A stretch of DNA of 64,000 nt from Kribbella steppae (GCF_004342025.1 NZ_SLWN01000001.1:355972-419971), one strand, 5' to 3'. Positions 23,758 through 33,368 are shown, counted from the stretch's first letter. Numbers and translations are program-made. The notes: generated by a model not told the origin, from the sequence alone.

Positions 23758-26742
23758 TTAGTCGTCCCAGAACAGGCGAGCGACGGTGTTGTGGGCACGG
23801 CGGGTGATGCGGAGGTAGTCGTCGGAGAAACGGCTCGATTCGCCCGGCGGGTAGCCGCAGATCTGGGCGACCGCGGCGAGGTCCCGGGGGTCTGTGGGCA
23901 GCGAGTCGCCAGGGCGGGCCCGGACGAGCATGATCGCGTTGCGGATGCGGGTCGCCATCTCCCACGCGACCCGCAAGGTTTCCGCGTCCGTCGCCTCGAC
24001 CAGTCCGGCCTGCACTGCAGCTTGCAGTGCACCGAGGGTGCGCGTCGTACGCAGTGCAGGGACCCGATTGGCCTCGCGCAACTGCAGCAGTTGCACGGTC
24101 CACTCGATATCGGCCAGACCGCCCCGGCCGAGCTTGGTGTGGGTGCTCCGATTGGCGCCACGCGGCAGGCGTTCGGCGTCCACTCGCGCCTTGATCCGGC
24201 GGATCTCTATCACGTCCCGGTCGCTGACACCGTTCGCCGGGTAGCGCAGCGGGTCGATCAGATCGCGGAACGCCTCGCACAGGTCGGCATCCCCGCACAG
24301 CGGATCCGCCCGCAACAACGCCTGCGCCTCCCACACCGCCGACCAGCGTTCGTAATAGGACGCGTACGACGCCAACGTCCGGACCAGCGGCCCCTGACGA
24401 CCTTCCGGGCGAAGATCCGCGTCGACCTGGACGGCCGGGTCGGCGCCGGGCAACGCCAGCAGCCGCCGAAACTCGGTCGCGGTCTGGGTGGCGAAATCGG
24501 TCGCAGCCTTCTCGTCAGCACCCGGCACCGGATCGTGAACGAACATCACGTCCGCGTCGCTGCCGTAGCCGAGCTCGTGCCCACCGAACCGGCCCATCGC
24601 GACGATCGACATCCGGGTCGGCTCGGGCTCCCCCTTGGCGATGGCACGTCTGGCCACTTCAAGTGCGGTGGTCAGCGTCCCGACCGAGATCGTCGTCAGC
24701 GCGTCACCGACCGTCTCGACGTCGAGCAGACCGGACAGATCGGCCGCGGCCACCCGGAACAACTCGCGGCGCCGGACCGCGCGGATCGCGGCCACCGCCG
24801 CCTCGGGCTGCTCCTGCCGGCCCGCCGCTGCGGACATCTCGGACAGCAAACCGTCCAGCGTCCGCGGGACGAGCTCGCGTTCGTCAGCGAGCATCGCGGT
24901 CGCCTCGGGCGCACGCTGCAGCAGGTCGACGGCGTACCGGCCGCTCGCGAGCAGGTGGGCGAGTCGCTCGGCCGACGCGCCCTCGTCGCGCAACTGGCGC
25001 AGGTACCACGGCGTCGACCCGAGCGTGTCCGAGATGGTCCGGAACGCGAGCAACCCGGCATCCGGATCAGGCGATTCCGCGAACCACCCGAGCATCGCCG
25101 GCAGCAGCGCCTTCTGGATCGACGACCGTCGCGAAACCCCTTCGGACAGGGCCTCGATATGCCTCAGCGCTGAGGCCGGATCGGCGTACCCGAGTGCGGT
25201 CAGCCGCTGCTTGGCGGCCTCTGGCGTCAGCCGCACCTCGCCGCCGGGGATCCGCGCAACGGCTGCGAGTAGTGGTCGATAGAACAGCTTCTCGTGCAGG
25301 CGTCGTACCTCGAGCGCGTGCTTCTTCCACGCCGCGGTCAGTTCGGTGACCGGGTTCTTCGTGAACCCGAGCGACCGTCCGAGCCTGCGCAGATCTGCTT
25401 CCTCGTCAGGGACCTGATGGGTACGGCGCAACCGATACAGCTGGATGCGGTGTTCCATCGACCGCAGGAACCGATACGCGTCGGCCAGAACGGCACCATC
25501 GCTGCGGCCGACGTACCCGTTGGAAGTGAGCGACTCGAGCGCGACGAGCGTCGTCCCGCTGTGGACCGCGTCGTCACTCCGGCCATGGACGAGTTGCAGC
25601 AGTTGTACGGCGAACTCCACGTCGCGCAGACCACCGGGACCGAGCTTGAGTTGGCGATCCACATCGGCCGCCGGGATGTGGTCGATCACGCGACGCCGCA
25701 TCCTCTGGACGTCGTCGACGAACCCGGGCCGGTCCGCCGCCGACCACACCAGCTCACCGGTCTTCTCGGCGTACCGCTGACCGAGCTCGACGTCACCCGC
25801 GACCGGGCGGGCTTTGAGGAGCGCCTGGAACTCCCACGTCTTCGCCCAGCGCTGGTAGTACGCGAGATGGCTGTCGAGGGTCCGGACCAGCGGGCCGGAC
25901 TTGCCTTCGGGGCGCAGTGCGGCGTCGACCGGCCACAGGGTGCCCTCGGCGGTGTGGGCCGAGCAGATGCGCATCGTGGCAGCGGCGAGCTGGGTCGCGG
26001 TCTTCAGCGCGGGCGCTTCGGGCTCGCCGTCGAGCGGTTCGGCGACGAACAGAACGTCGACATCGCTGACGTAGTTCAGCTCGCGGCCGCCACACTTGCC
26101 CATGGCAATGATCGCGAGCCGGCAGTCGGCGGCGGCCGGGTGCGCGGCGAAGTACTGGTTCCGGGCGATGTGCAGCGCGGTCTCCAGTGCTCCCCCGGCA
26201 AGATCGGCCAGGACGGCGGCCACCTCGTCGACCAGCAACCCTTCGGCGAGATCACGCGCCGCAAGCCGCAGCAACAGCCGCCGATACTCGACCCTCAGCG
26301 CGTCGACCGGATTGGGCGCATCGACCGCGGTGGCGAGCCTGGCCGCGACGTCATCAGCCGACGGCCGTACGCCGGCCAGCGCCGGATCGGCCAAGTCGTA
26401 CCAATGCCGCGGGTGCAGGCCGAGATGCCGGCCGAGCGCCTCACTCGCGCCGAGCACGGACACGAGCCGGCGACGGAAGTCGTCGTCCACCTCAAGTGTG
26501 CGCGCGAACGCGGCGACGTCGTGCTGGTTGCGCTCCAGTGCCTCCGCCAGCCCGCAGAGTCCGAGCAGGGCGAGATCCGGGTCAGCCGACTCGGACAGCG
26601 CGGTGATCACCTGCTCGTTGACCATCGGACTGCGCGCATCCAGCCGGTCCAACTGCTCGATCATCACGCCGGCCCGCCGCGGATCGGCGAACCCCAGCCG
26701 AGCCAGCCGCCCCTCCCAAGACCCTCTGCGCACCTCGGCCAC
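23758..26742 (-). CDS. glnE: Bifunctional glutamine synthetase adenylyltransferase/deadenylylase
   Basis: A 994-residue protein of full GlnE length with two nucleotidyltransferase halves. The N-terminal half carries GKCGGRELNYVSDVDVLFV and the C-terminal half GRFGGHELGYGSDADVMFV, each supplying the paired Asp of the active site, with helical linker domains after each. It reversibly adenylylates glutamine synthetase in response to nitrogen status. glnA lies 1.8 kb upstream on the same strand, a placement conserved in actinobacteria, with a hypothetical gene and a cyclase inserted here. Confidence 0.97.
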   Translation of the reverse strand: MAEVRRGSWEGRLARLGFADPRRAGVMIEQLDRLDARSPMVNEQVITALSESADPDLALLGLCGLAEALERNQHDVAAFARTLEVDDDFRRRLVSVLGASEALGRHLGLHPRHWYDLADPALAGVRPSADDVAARLATAVDAPNPVDALRVEYRRLLLRLAARDLAEGLLVDEVAAVLADLAGGALETALHIARNQYFAAHPAAADCRLAIIAMGKCGGRELNYVSDVDVLFVAEPLDGEPEAPALKTATQLAAATMRICSAHTAEGTLWPVDAALRPEGKSGPLVRTLDSHLAYYQRWAKTWEFQALLKARPVAGDVELGQRYAEKTGELVWSAADRPGFVDDVQRMRRRVIDHIPAADVDRQLKLGPGGLRDVEFAVQLLQLVHGRSDDAVHSGTTLVALESLTSNGYVGRSDGAVLADAYRFLRSMEHRIQLYRLRRTHQVPDEEADLRRLGRSLGFTKNPVTELTAAWKKHALEVRRLHEKLFYRPLLAAVARIPGGEVRLTPEAAKQRLTALGYADPASALRHIEALSEGVSRRSSIQKALLPAMLGWFAESPDPDAGLLAFRTISDTLGSTPWYLRQLRDEGASAERLAHLLASGRYAVDLLQRAPEATAMLADERELVPRTLDGLLSEMSAAAGRQEQPEAAVAAIRAVRRRELFRVAAADLSGLLDVETVGDALTTISVGTLTTALEVARRAIAKGEPEPTRMSIVAMGRFGGHELGYGSDADVMFVHDPVPGADEKAATDFATQTATEFRRLLALPGADPAVQVDADLRPEGRQGPLVRTLASYASYYERWSAVWEAQALLRADPLCGDADLCEAFRDLIDPLRYPANGVSDRDVIEIRRIKARVDAERLPRGANRSTHTKLGRGGLADIEWTVQLLQLREANRVPALRTTRTLGALQAAVQAGLVEATDAETLRVAWEMATRIRNAIMLVRARPGDSLPTDPRDLAAVAQICGYPPGESSRFSDDYLRITRRAHNTVARLFWDD

Positions 26743-26936
26743 GCCTGCAGGCTACCCAATCCCCCTCGGCCCACCCTCGGCCCCACTTTGTGCACCCACC
26801 GAGCACTTCGCGACGCGAACTATGCTCGAACCGTGCACAAGGTCGACGGCGCATCTCGGTTGGATCGCGACCGCGTTGCGACGAATACACGGTGTCGTGT
26901 AGCGGATTCGCTCAGTAGTCGGCATGATGGCGTCTC

Positions 26937-27419
26937 ATGGTCATGATGACGGGGTCGCTCGCTGTTCGGGGCTCGGTGGTCTGGTTGACGCCCCAGCAGG
27001 GCGGGCGAGTGTCGGGTCCGCCTGAGCCGGATTACGACTACGACTACACAGCCACCGCCTACCTCCCACCGAGATCGGCGGACGACGGCCAGGCCGGGAT
27101 CGCGTTGCGCCGCTTCGCGCCGGGCGCCTGGCGCACCCAGGCCGAGGGGATTCTCGTTCCCGCAAAGGGGAATCGCGCCCAGCAGGTGATCCCCGGCTGC
27201 ATCGTGGTGATCACCGAAGGGACCCGGCCGGTCGGTCTGCTCACCGTCGAGGAGGTGCACGCCCTCGCCCCCGACGGATCGCCGATCCTGCCGCCGGCAC
27301 CGGCTGATTTCAGCGTGCCCACGTCGCCTCCGCCGGTCGATCCGCCGTACCGCCATTCGACCGCCGCCGCGCGCTGGGCCTCGCAGCATGCCTCTGACGA
27401 CCAACTCCTCAACCTCTGA
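26937..27419 (+). CDS. Conserved hypothetical protein with EF-Tu-like beta segment
   Basis: A 160-residue soluble protein. The readable stretches are RGSVVWLTPQQGGRVSGPPEP, an acidic Tyr-Asp repeat, TATAYLPPRS, ALRRFAPGAWRTQAEG and PGCIVVITEG--PVGLLTVEEV, ending in a Pro-rich tail. The GGR--PP--Y pattern and beta rhythm recall the third domain of elongation factor Tu, but no GTPase domain is attached, so that resemblance is tentative. The start is ATG 26937, with no strong ribosome binding site; ATG 26943 or 26946 are alternatives. It is flanked by genes on the opposite strand and its function is unknown. Confidence 0.7.
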   Translation: MVMMTGSLAVRGSVVWLTPQQGGRVSGPPEPDYDYDYTATAYLPPRSADDGQAGIALRRFAPGAWRTQAEGILVPAKGNRAQQVIPGCIVVITEGTRPVGLLTVEEVHALAPDGSPILPPAPADFSVPTSPPPVDPPYRHSTAAARWASQHASDDQLLNL

Positions 27420-27557
27420 ACACACTCTGTTGCACAAGACCGCCACCATCATCGGTGCCGTCAGCAACGGGCTCCCGGTGCTGGACCGGATCGCCGCGAC
27501 CCCGCGGAGCCGATCCGCATCCTCAGCGTGCTGGTCGGTTGATCCCTTAGAGCGAGG

Positions 27558-28511
27558 TCAGAATGTGGCGATCGGGTTGACCGGGCTGCCGGACGTACCG
27601 GCGAAGCGGACCGGCGCGACCGCGAACTGGAAGTCCCACTGGCCGAGCTCGGCAGCCGTCGTCGCGCACACCTCCAGGTCGCAGTTGTCGAGCAGCCACA
27701 GACCCATCGCAACGAGGCTCACGGCGTGAATCGGCATCAACACGTCGTCGTACCCCGACGGCTGAACGTCCTGGGGGGTGTCAGCGCCGATCAGCGCGAC
27801 CTCCCGTTCTTGCAACCACGGCAGGCAGGACGCATGCCAGCCGGCCTGCGTGATACCGCCGGCATCACCCGCCTCGTGCCGGACGCGGCCATAGCCGGTC
27901 CGCAGGAGTACCGCATCGCCGGATCGCACCCGCACACCCTGGCGACGCTCGGCCTCCTCGAGATCCTCGGGAAACACACCCTCACCCGGTTCCAGCCACG
28001 GCACATCGCGGACCCTCGCAATGTCCAGCAGGACACCCCGCGTGATGATCCCGTTCGCCGCCGCCGTGACGGCCGCCCACGCCGATCCCGTTGCGGCGTC
28101 GACCAACGAGTGCGAGCGCCCGTTGTACATCGTGCCGTCCCAGAAGAGGTGGCACGGCGAGTCGACGTGGGTGATCGTGTTGCCGTGGAACATCATGCCG
28201 AGCCGCTCGTTCGAAAAGCCCCAGCGCCGGTCGTTGCGGAATCCGGCCGGCATGTTCTCGGCGCCCGGCATGTCGGCCGCGCACGGGCACGTCGTCGTCG
28301 ACCGCTCCATTTCTGCCGGTGCGGCAACCTCCCTTGCGCACGACACGCTCCTGCCGTGGCGCACGGCCCGCGCCGCCGCCAGCCGGACGTCGTCGGTGAT
28401 GTGGTTCAGAGTGCCGAGCTCGTCGTCGTCGCCCCACCGTCCCCAGTTCGACAGCGTGTTGAAGTACCCGAGCACGTCGTCCTGTGTGGGCATCGGTCGC
28501 CCTGCCGTCAT
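27558..28511 (-). CDS. Cyclase-family metal hydrolase (kynurenine formamidase-like)
   Basis: A 317-residue PF04199 protein. The metal motif H-x-[GD]-[ST]-HxD is seen as HGNTITHVDSPCHLFWDG near residues 107-124, and later His/Glu in IGADTPQD and MPIHAVSL support a Zn or Mn site. Relatives hydrolyse N-formylkynurenine, isatin or similar amides. The substrate is not decided here. ATG 28511 is chosen over the GTG 36 nt upstream because GGAGGAG lies 11 nt before it. It stands between glnE and glnA without an obvious link to nitrogen control. Confidence 0.88.
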   Translation of the reverse strand: MTAGRPMPTQDDVLGYFNTLSNWGRWGDDDELGTLNHITDDVRLAAARAVRHGRSVSCAREVAAPAEMERSTTTCPCAADMPGAENMPAGFRNDRRWGFSNERLGMMFHGNTITHVDSPCHLFWDGTMYNGRSHSLVDAATGSAWAAVTAAANGIITRGVLLDIARVRDVPWLEPGEGVFPEDLEEAERRQGVRVRSGDAVLLRTGYGRVRHEAGDAGGITQAGWHASCLPWLQEREVALIGADTPQDVQPSGYDDVLMPIHAVSLVAMGLWLLDNCDLEVCATTAAELGQWDFQFAVAPVRFAGTSGSPVNPIATF

Positions 28512-28594
28512 CCCAGCATCAACTCCTCCGGTCACGCAGTTGATCACACGGCGGATGAGTCACGCAGACACGCCGAGCCTTCTCACACACGCGC

Positions 28595-29935
28595 TTAGAG
28601 GACGGGCAGCAGCTTGTTCAGCTCGAACGGGGTGACCTGGCGGCGGTAGTCCTGCCACTCGGCGCGCTTGTTGCGGAGGAAGAAGTCGAAGACGTGCTCG
28701 CCGAGGGTCTCGGCGACCAGTTCGCTGTCCTCCATCGCGCTGATGGCTTCGGCGAGGCTGCTCGGCAGCGGCTTGATGCCGAGGGCCTTGCGCTCGCGCG
28801 ACGTCAGCGACCAGACGTCGTCCTCGACTTCGCGCGGCAGCTCGTAGCCCTCCTCGATGCCCTTCAGGCCGGCGGCCAGCATCAGCGCGAAGGCGAGGTA
28901 CGGGTTCGCCGCCGAGTCCAGCGAGCGGAACTCGACGCGACTCGACTGGCCCTTGTGCGGCTTGTACATCGGCACCCGGACCAGCGCGGACCGGTTGTTG
29001 TGACCCCAGGAGATGAACGACGGTGCCTCGTCGCCGACGGCGAGCCGCTTGTAGGAGTTCACCCACTGGTTCGTCACCGCGGTGATCTCGGCCGCGTGCT
29101 GCAGCAGGCCGGCGATGAAGGCGCGGCCGGTCTTGGACAGCTGGTACTGCGCGCCGCCCTCGAAGAACGCGTTCCGGTCACCCTCGAACAGCGACATGTG
29201 GGTGTGCATCCCGGACCCGGGCTGGTCGCTCAGCGGCTTGGGCATGAACGACGCGTAGATGCCCTGGCTCAGCGCGACCTCCTTGACCACCACCCGGAAG
29301 GTCATGATGTTGTCCGCGGTGGTGAGCGCGTCGGCGTACCGCAGGTCGATCTCCTGCTGGCCGGGACCGCCCTCGTGGTGGCTGAACTCGACCGAGATGC
29401 CCATCGACTCCAGCATCGTGATCGCCTCGCGGCGGAAGTCGTTGCCGATGCCCTGCGGGGTGTGGTCGAAGTACCCGGACGAATCCACCGGCTCCAGCTT
29501 CGTGCCCGGCGCGCCGGTCAGCGACTTGAACAGGTAGAACTCGATCTCGGGGTGCGTGTAGAAGGTGAACCCGAGGTCAGCCGCCTTCGACAGCGTCCGC
29601 TTCAGCACATACCGCGGGTCGGCGAACGACGCGGACCCGTCCGGCATGTTGATGTCGCAGAACATCCGCGCGGTGCCCATCGTCTCGCCCCGCCAGGGCA
29701 GGATCTGGAACGTCGACGGATCAGGCTTGGCCAGCATGTCCGCCTCGGTCACCCGGGCGAAGCCCTCGATCGCGGATCCGTCGAACCCGATCCCCTCGGC
29801 GAACGCGCCCTCCAGTTCCGCCGGCGCCACCGCCACCGACTTCAGGAACCCGAGCACATCGGTGAACCAGAGCCGCACGAACCGTACGTCGCGCTCCTCG
29901 AGCGCGCGCAGTACGAACTCCTGCTGCTTGTCCAT
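28595..29935 (-). CDS. glnA: Glutamine synthetase type I, GlnA2-like
   Basis: A 446-residue enzyme of GlnA2 length, shorter than GlnA1. Motifs are GFDGSAIEGF, the metal and glutamate site ILPWRGETMGTARMFCD, the Glu ligands in HPEIEFYLF, HHEGGPGQQEIDLRY, the GSGMHTHMSLF flap and NNRSALVRVP. The region equivalent to the adenylylation loop reads EEGYELPREVEDD and keeps a Tyr, so control by the nearby GlnE is possible but unproven. The start is ATG 29935 with GAGAGGTGG about 8 nt upstream. Confidence 0.95.
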   Translation of the reverse strand: MDKQQEFVLRALEERDVRFVRLWFTDVLGFLKSVAVAPAELEGAFAEGIGFDGSAIEGFARVTEADMLAKPDPSTFQILPWRGETMGTARMFCDINMPDGSASFADPRYVLKRTLSKAADLGFTFYTHPEIEFYLFKSLTGAPGTKLEPVDSSGYFDHTPQGIGNDFRREAITMLESMGISVEFSHHEGGPGQQEIDLRYADALTTADNIMTFRVVVKEVALSQGIYASFMPKPLSDQPGSGMHTHMSLFEGDRNAFFEGGAQYQLSKTGRAFIAGLLQHAAEITAVTNQWVNSYKRLAVGDEAPSFISWGHNNRSALVRVPMYKPHKGQSSRVEFRSLDSAANPYLAFALMLAAGLKGIEEGYELPREVEDDVWSLTSRERKALGIKPLPSSLAEAISAMEDSELVAETLGEHVFDFFLRNKRAEWQDYRRQVTPFELNKLLPVL

Positions 29936-29999
29936 CGGCCAGTCCACCTCTCGCTCAGCATCGATCTCACAGGGCCCTCACACAGTCTGCCCCTGCTCT

Positions 30000-30015
30000 G
30001 TTAAGCAGACGTTAC
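30000..30015 (-). promoter_or_regulatory. Possible GlnR half-box upstream of glnA
   Basis: On the minus strand GTAAC-N6-TTAAC lies 65 nt before the glnA start. The actinobacterial GlnR box is GTnAC-N6-GAAAC, so the first element matches and the second differs at two positions. A second box was not found, so this is tentative. Confidence 0.3.
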
Positions 30016-30059
30016 GTGCTCGTGCGGACAACGCACCGATCAGGGCCTAACGTTTCGGT

Positions 30060-30479
30060 GTGCAGACGATCTTCGGTGCTGGTTACCACGCCGCCCTGAT
30101 CGTGGCCGCGATCCTCTGTGCCGCCGACCTGCTGCTCAGCACCGCGCGCTCCGTCCAGTCGATCCGGGGCTGGCGGCCCGCCGAGCGGGACGTGCTGGGC
30201 CGGCGCTGGCTCCCGGTCCCGGAGCTCGGCTTCGGCATGTTCGCGTTCTGCTGCACCGGCCTGGTCACGCTCGGCCTGACCCACCACAACGCCGACGACC
30301 TGCCGACCAAGCAGATCCTGTTCGCCGCGCTGGTCTTCGGGTACGCCGGTGCCGTGCTGTCCCGCGTGGTCCGTACCCCCGGCCCGGGCGGCCGCCGGTT
30401 CCGGCTACGCGCCGGCCTGCTCCTTGGCCTGCCGGCCCTCTTCGGCCTGGTCTTCGGCCTCTCCGGCGTCGCCGTCTGA
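30060..30479 (+). CDS. Small integral membrane protein of unknown function
   Basis: A 139-residue protein with four predicted helices: ALIVAAILCAADLLLS, FGMFAFCCTGLVTLGL, ILFAALVFGYAGAVLS and LLLGLPALFGLVFGLSG. It starts at GTG 30060, directly after an AT-richer gap, so it may be leaderless. No family is recognised. Its last 75 nt overlap the convergent HTTM-like gene, an unusually long convergent overlap. Confidence 0.72.
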   Translation: MQTIFGAGYHAALIVAAILCAADLLLSTARSVQSIRGWRPAERDVLGRRWLPVPELGFGMFAFCCTGLVTLGLTHHNADDLPTKQILFAALVFGYAGAVLSRVVRTPGPGGRRFRLRAGLLLGLPALFGLVFGLSGVAV

Positions 30480-31373
30480 GTCTCGCCCACTTTCACGCCG
30501 GCGCTTGAACCACGGCACGATCCGCTCCAGCGGCGCGAACGCCAGCCAGCAGACCACCGTCGGCAGGAAATGGATCAGCAGGATCGCCGTGTTCGCCGCG
30601 TGGAACCCGAGGAAGAACAGCGCCCCGAGCAACTGCCACCGCCCCTTGAGCCACAGGATCACCGGCGACAGGATCTCCGCGATGATCCCGACCCACTGCA
30701 TCACGTGCAGCATCCACGGGTGGTGCAGCAACCATTCCCCGACGGGGTGCGGCCGCCGTACGATCGCCCACGTCAGTACGGCGCTGCCCGGCCAGGTCAG
30801 CGCCCACCCGGCACTCCGCAGTTTCGCCACGGCGGACAGGAAGTACGTCGCGATCACACTGATCTGCACGCACCGGACTGCCCACCCGGCGGCCTCCGAC
30901 CTGGTCTGATCGCCGTACGACGCCAGACCACGCTTGCCGGCCTTCACGGTCGGGAGCACCCACAGCGCGACCACCAGGGCGAGGTGGTCGTGGTCGACTT
31001 TGCCGTCGCTCATCCCGATCAGCACCCACCAGGTGAACGCCGGTGCCACGATCCAGCCGGCGATCCGCGGGAAGTAGTTCGTCGCGCCGAGCAGGCAGGC
31101 CACGATCAGGACGACGTACAGGGTGGTCGTGTTCGCCACCGACGGCTCGGGCAGCTCGAAGATGCGGGCCAGCAGCAACGGCTGGTAGAGGCCGGAGTGC
31201 TCGCCCTTGAGTCGGGTGTCGCGGACGAACGCGTGCATGTCGAGGATGACGAACAGGTAGAGGACCGTCCGCAACCAGGCGACCCGAGCCAGCGCGATCG
31301 TCGGCGTGAACCAGCCCGCGACGCGTGCCGGCAGTGATCGGCGGACCGGCGCCGCAGCGTCGATCGCGCTCAT
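30405..31373 (-). CDS. HTTM-like polytopic membrane protein
   Basis: A 322-residue membrane protein with roughly six to eight helices, including TVLYLFVILDMHAFV, TTLYVVLIVACLLGATNYFPRI, HLALVVALWVLP, ISVIATYFLSAVAKL and FLGFHAANTAILLIHFLPTV. The order resembles HTTM domains (related to vitamin K-dependent gamma-carboxylase), with the conserved helical YFLSAVAKLRSAGW segment. The C-terminus is an acidic disordered tail rich in Glu/Asp. ATG 31373 overlaps the upstream stop in ATGA, so it is coupled to the 31370-31852 gene. No enzymatic activity can be claimed. Confidence 0.82.
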   Translation of the reverse strand: MSAIDAAAPVRRSLPARVAGWFTPTIALARVAWLRTVLYLFVILDMHAFVRDTRLKGEHSGLYQPLLLARIFELPEPSVANTTTLYVVLIVACLLGATNYFPRIAGWIVAPAFTWWVLIGMSDGKVDHDHLALVVALWVLPTVKAGKRGLASYGDQTRSEAAGWAVRCVQISVIATYFLSAVAKLRSAGWALTWPGSAVLTWAIVRRPHPVGEWLLHHPWMLHVMQWVGIIAEILSPVILWLKGRWQLLGALFFLGFHAANTAILLIHFLPTVVCWLAFAPLERIVPWFKRRRESGRDSDGDAGEAEDQAEEGRQAKEQAGA

Positions 31374-31852
31374 CGGCGCACCTCCCACGTGGCCAGCACT
31401 TCGGGCGTCGGCGGGCCTTCGACCCGGCCCTTGACCAGCTGGGTGGTGTCGCGGATCAGCTCGAGCTTCACGTACTGAGGCTTGTCCGGGTGCTTCTTCG
31501 CCCACCCGTCCGCGACCTGCTGCAGCAATGACGGGTCCTTGACGATCTCCCCGGTCCGCGCCTCGATCTCGGCCCGGGCGACCCCGGCGCCCTCGATGTT
31601 CAGCGGTACGTCGACCGTCGTACCGGCGTCGGTCTGGGCGGTGATCCGGGTGTAGGTGATGGATGCGTCGTCCGGCACCGACATCGCGTACTGCGACATC
31701 GGCCCGAACGGCCAGGCGTCGTCACTGGCCCGGACCGATCCGTTGATCAGCAGGCCGATCCCGACCACGGCCACGAGGACTCGCAGCCCTTTGCCGACCC
31801 GTCCCAGCCGGACGTCCCCCGCCGGCTCCTGCCCACTCGTCACGCCCGCCAT
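31370..31852 (-). CDS. Hypothetical membrane-anchored protein, partner of the HTTM-like gene
   Basis: A 160-residue protein with one N-terminal helix (LRVLVAVVGIGLLINGSV, about 23-40) followed by a soluble domain of about 115 residues starting WPFGPMSQYAMSVPDD. It is probably anchored with that domain outside. GGGAG stands 9 nt before ATG 31852. Translation is coupled to the HTTM-like gene, and such pairs recur in actinobacteria. Function unknown. Confidence 0.78.
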   Translation of the reverse strand: MAGVTSGQEPAGDVRLGRVGKGLRVLVAVVGIGLLINGSVRASDDAWPFGPMSQYAMSVPDDASITYTRITAQTDAGTTVDVPLNIEGAGVARAEIEARTGEIVKDPSLLQQVADGWAKKHPDKPQYVKLELIRDTTQLVKGRVEGPPTPEVLATWEVRR

Positions 31853-31916
31853 TAGACACCACTCCCGACCGCCCGCCGCGGTTTCACCCGACGCGTGGTA
31901 GGGAATTTTCTACAAC

Positions 31917-32099
31917 ATGACCGCCCCAGAAAGTTTCCAACCTGCCCGGATGTCCCGGCGTGCCGGTACGACGTACGGTCTCGATCCGCACGCGGCGATC
32001 GTCGGCCACCGCGATTACAACGCGACCCAGTGCCCCGGCAACGTCTTCTATGCCCGTCTCCCCGAACTCCGCGACCGGGTGGCCGCCGTACTGGGTTGA
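31917..32099 (+). pseudogene. N-acetylmuramoyl-L-alanine amidase remnant (C-terminal fragment)
   Basis: The frame TYGLDPHAAIVGHRDYNATQCPG, then FYARLPELRDRVAAVLG (about 31965-32099), is the C-terminal quarter of an Amidase_2/PGRP domain, including the GHRD and T-CPG zinc motif. The N-terminal three quarters are missing; only about 15 unrelated codons precede it before ATG 31917. Its end lies inside the convergent DUF418 gene by 52 nt. It therefore looks like a deletion relic and not a working enzyme. Confidence 0.7.
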
Positions 32100-33232
32100 T
32101 AGGTGAACTTGCGGATCAGGATCTCGAACGGTCCCCGGTAGCCAGCCCGCCGCATCCGCTCGGCCAGGAGGACAGTCGCCAGCCAGGTCACGATGGCGAG
32201 GAGTGCCGTCGTGGTCGTGCTGAGGGTGTCGGACAGGTCGAGCAGGTACGGCGTGAAGACGACGGTCCACACCACCGACTGGGCCAGGTAGCAGGTCAGT
32301 GAGCGCTGACCGACCGCGGCGATCGCCAGGGTTCCCCGGCCTTGGCGATCGCTCAGCCTCATCCCGATCAGCACGATCAGAGCGGCGTACCCGAATCCTC
32401 CGAGGACGCCGGACGAGTCGTGCAGGGGGCCGATGATGCTCAGCGTGTGGTCGCTCGGCCGGCCGATCACGCCGCCGACGACCAGCGACACCGGCAGGGC
32501 GCCGACGACCGCGACGGTGATGCCGATGATCGCGGTCGACCAGAGCAGAGTGCGATGCTCGGCCGGATGTTCGAGGACCCGCCGGCGGCCGGCCCACAGC
32601 CCGATCAGGAACGGCGCGATGAACCCGATCGGGCCGAGCAGCGCGATGAACGGCTGGACGACGATCCGGTCGGCGTACTGGTCGAGCAGGTTCTGCGGCA
32701 GCATCGAGGGATCGACCGGGTCGGTCGCCGTCGACAGCGAGTCGCCGCTGGGCAGCGATGAGAGCACCAGCATGAACGCGGCCACGATGAACAGCCAGCG
32801 GTCCTTCCAGCGCAGCGCCCAGACGCCGAGGAAGAGGAGTACGCCGTACGCCGCGAGGATGTCACCGACGTACAGCAGCATCGCGTGCAGGAAGCCGAGG
32901 ACGACCAGCACCAGACTTCGTCGCCGGAGCAGTTTCCGGATCGGCCGCCACTCTTTCCCGGCCTCGCGCTGCCGCCGGACGATCTGCGCGACGCCGTACC
33001 CGAACAGCACCCCGAACATCGGGAACGAGCGGCCGTCGACGAAAGTCGCGATCAGGAAAGCAACCGCCCGGTCGACCACCGACCCATCGGTCGGGAATCC
33101 GCCGAAGATCGAGGGACCGTTGACGAAATAGTGCGAGTTCGCCAACGCGATGAACAGCAGCATGAACCCCCGAGCCAGGTCCGGGCCCAGTGCCCGCTCG
33201 GTCAACCCCGTCGGCCCAGCCTGAGACGTCAT
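32048..33232 (-). CDS. DUF418-family polytopic membrane protein
   Basis: A 394-residue membrane protein with about ten helices. It opens RALGPDLARGFMLLFIALANSHYF and includes FVDGRSFPMFGVLFGYG, RRRSLVLVVLGFLHAMLLYVGDIL, the C-terminal DUF418 motif QRSLTCYLAQSVVWT, and YRGPFEILIRKFTY just before the end. Members are related to acyltransferase-3 proteins; their substrates are unknown. ATG 33232 follows GGGGGT and is preferred to the in-frame start 42 nt upstream. Confidence 0.88.
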   Translation of the reverse strand: MTSQAGPTGLTERALGPDLARGFMLLFIALANSHYFVNGPSIFGGFPTDGSVVDRAVAFLIATFVDGRSFPMFGVLFGYGVAQIVRRQREAGKEWRPIRKLLRRRSLVLVVLGFLHAMLLYVGDILAAYGVLLFLGVWALRWKDRWLFIVAAFMLVLSSLPSGDSLSTATDPVDPSMLPQNLLDQYADRIVVQPFIALLGPIGFIAPFLIGLWAGRRRVLEHPAEHRTLLWSTAIIGITVAVVGALPVSLVVGGVIGRPSDHTLSIIGPLHDSSGVLGGFGYAALIVLIGMRLSDRQGRGTLAIAAVGQRSLTCYLAQSVVWTVVFTPYLLDLSDTLSTTTTALLAIVTWLATVLLAERMRRAGYRGPFEILIRKFTYQPSTAATRSRSSGRRA

Positions 33233-33368
33233 ACCCCCAGTGAATCGGCCGCTCAGCCCCCTCACAGCCACCAAAAGTCAGCGACCGGTCGAACCTTGGT
33301 CGCTACTACGTTTGATCAACGTGTACATCGGGAGTGGGTTCGAGCCAGGGAACCAGTAATGTGCTCCC

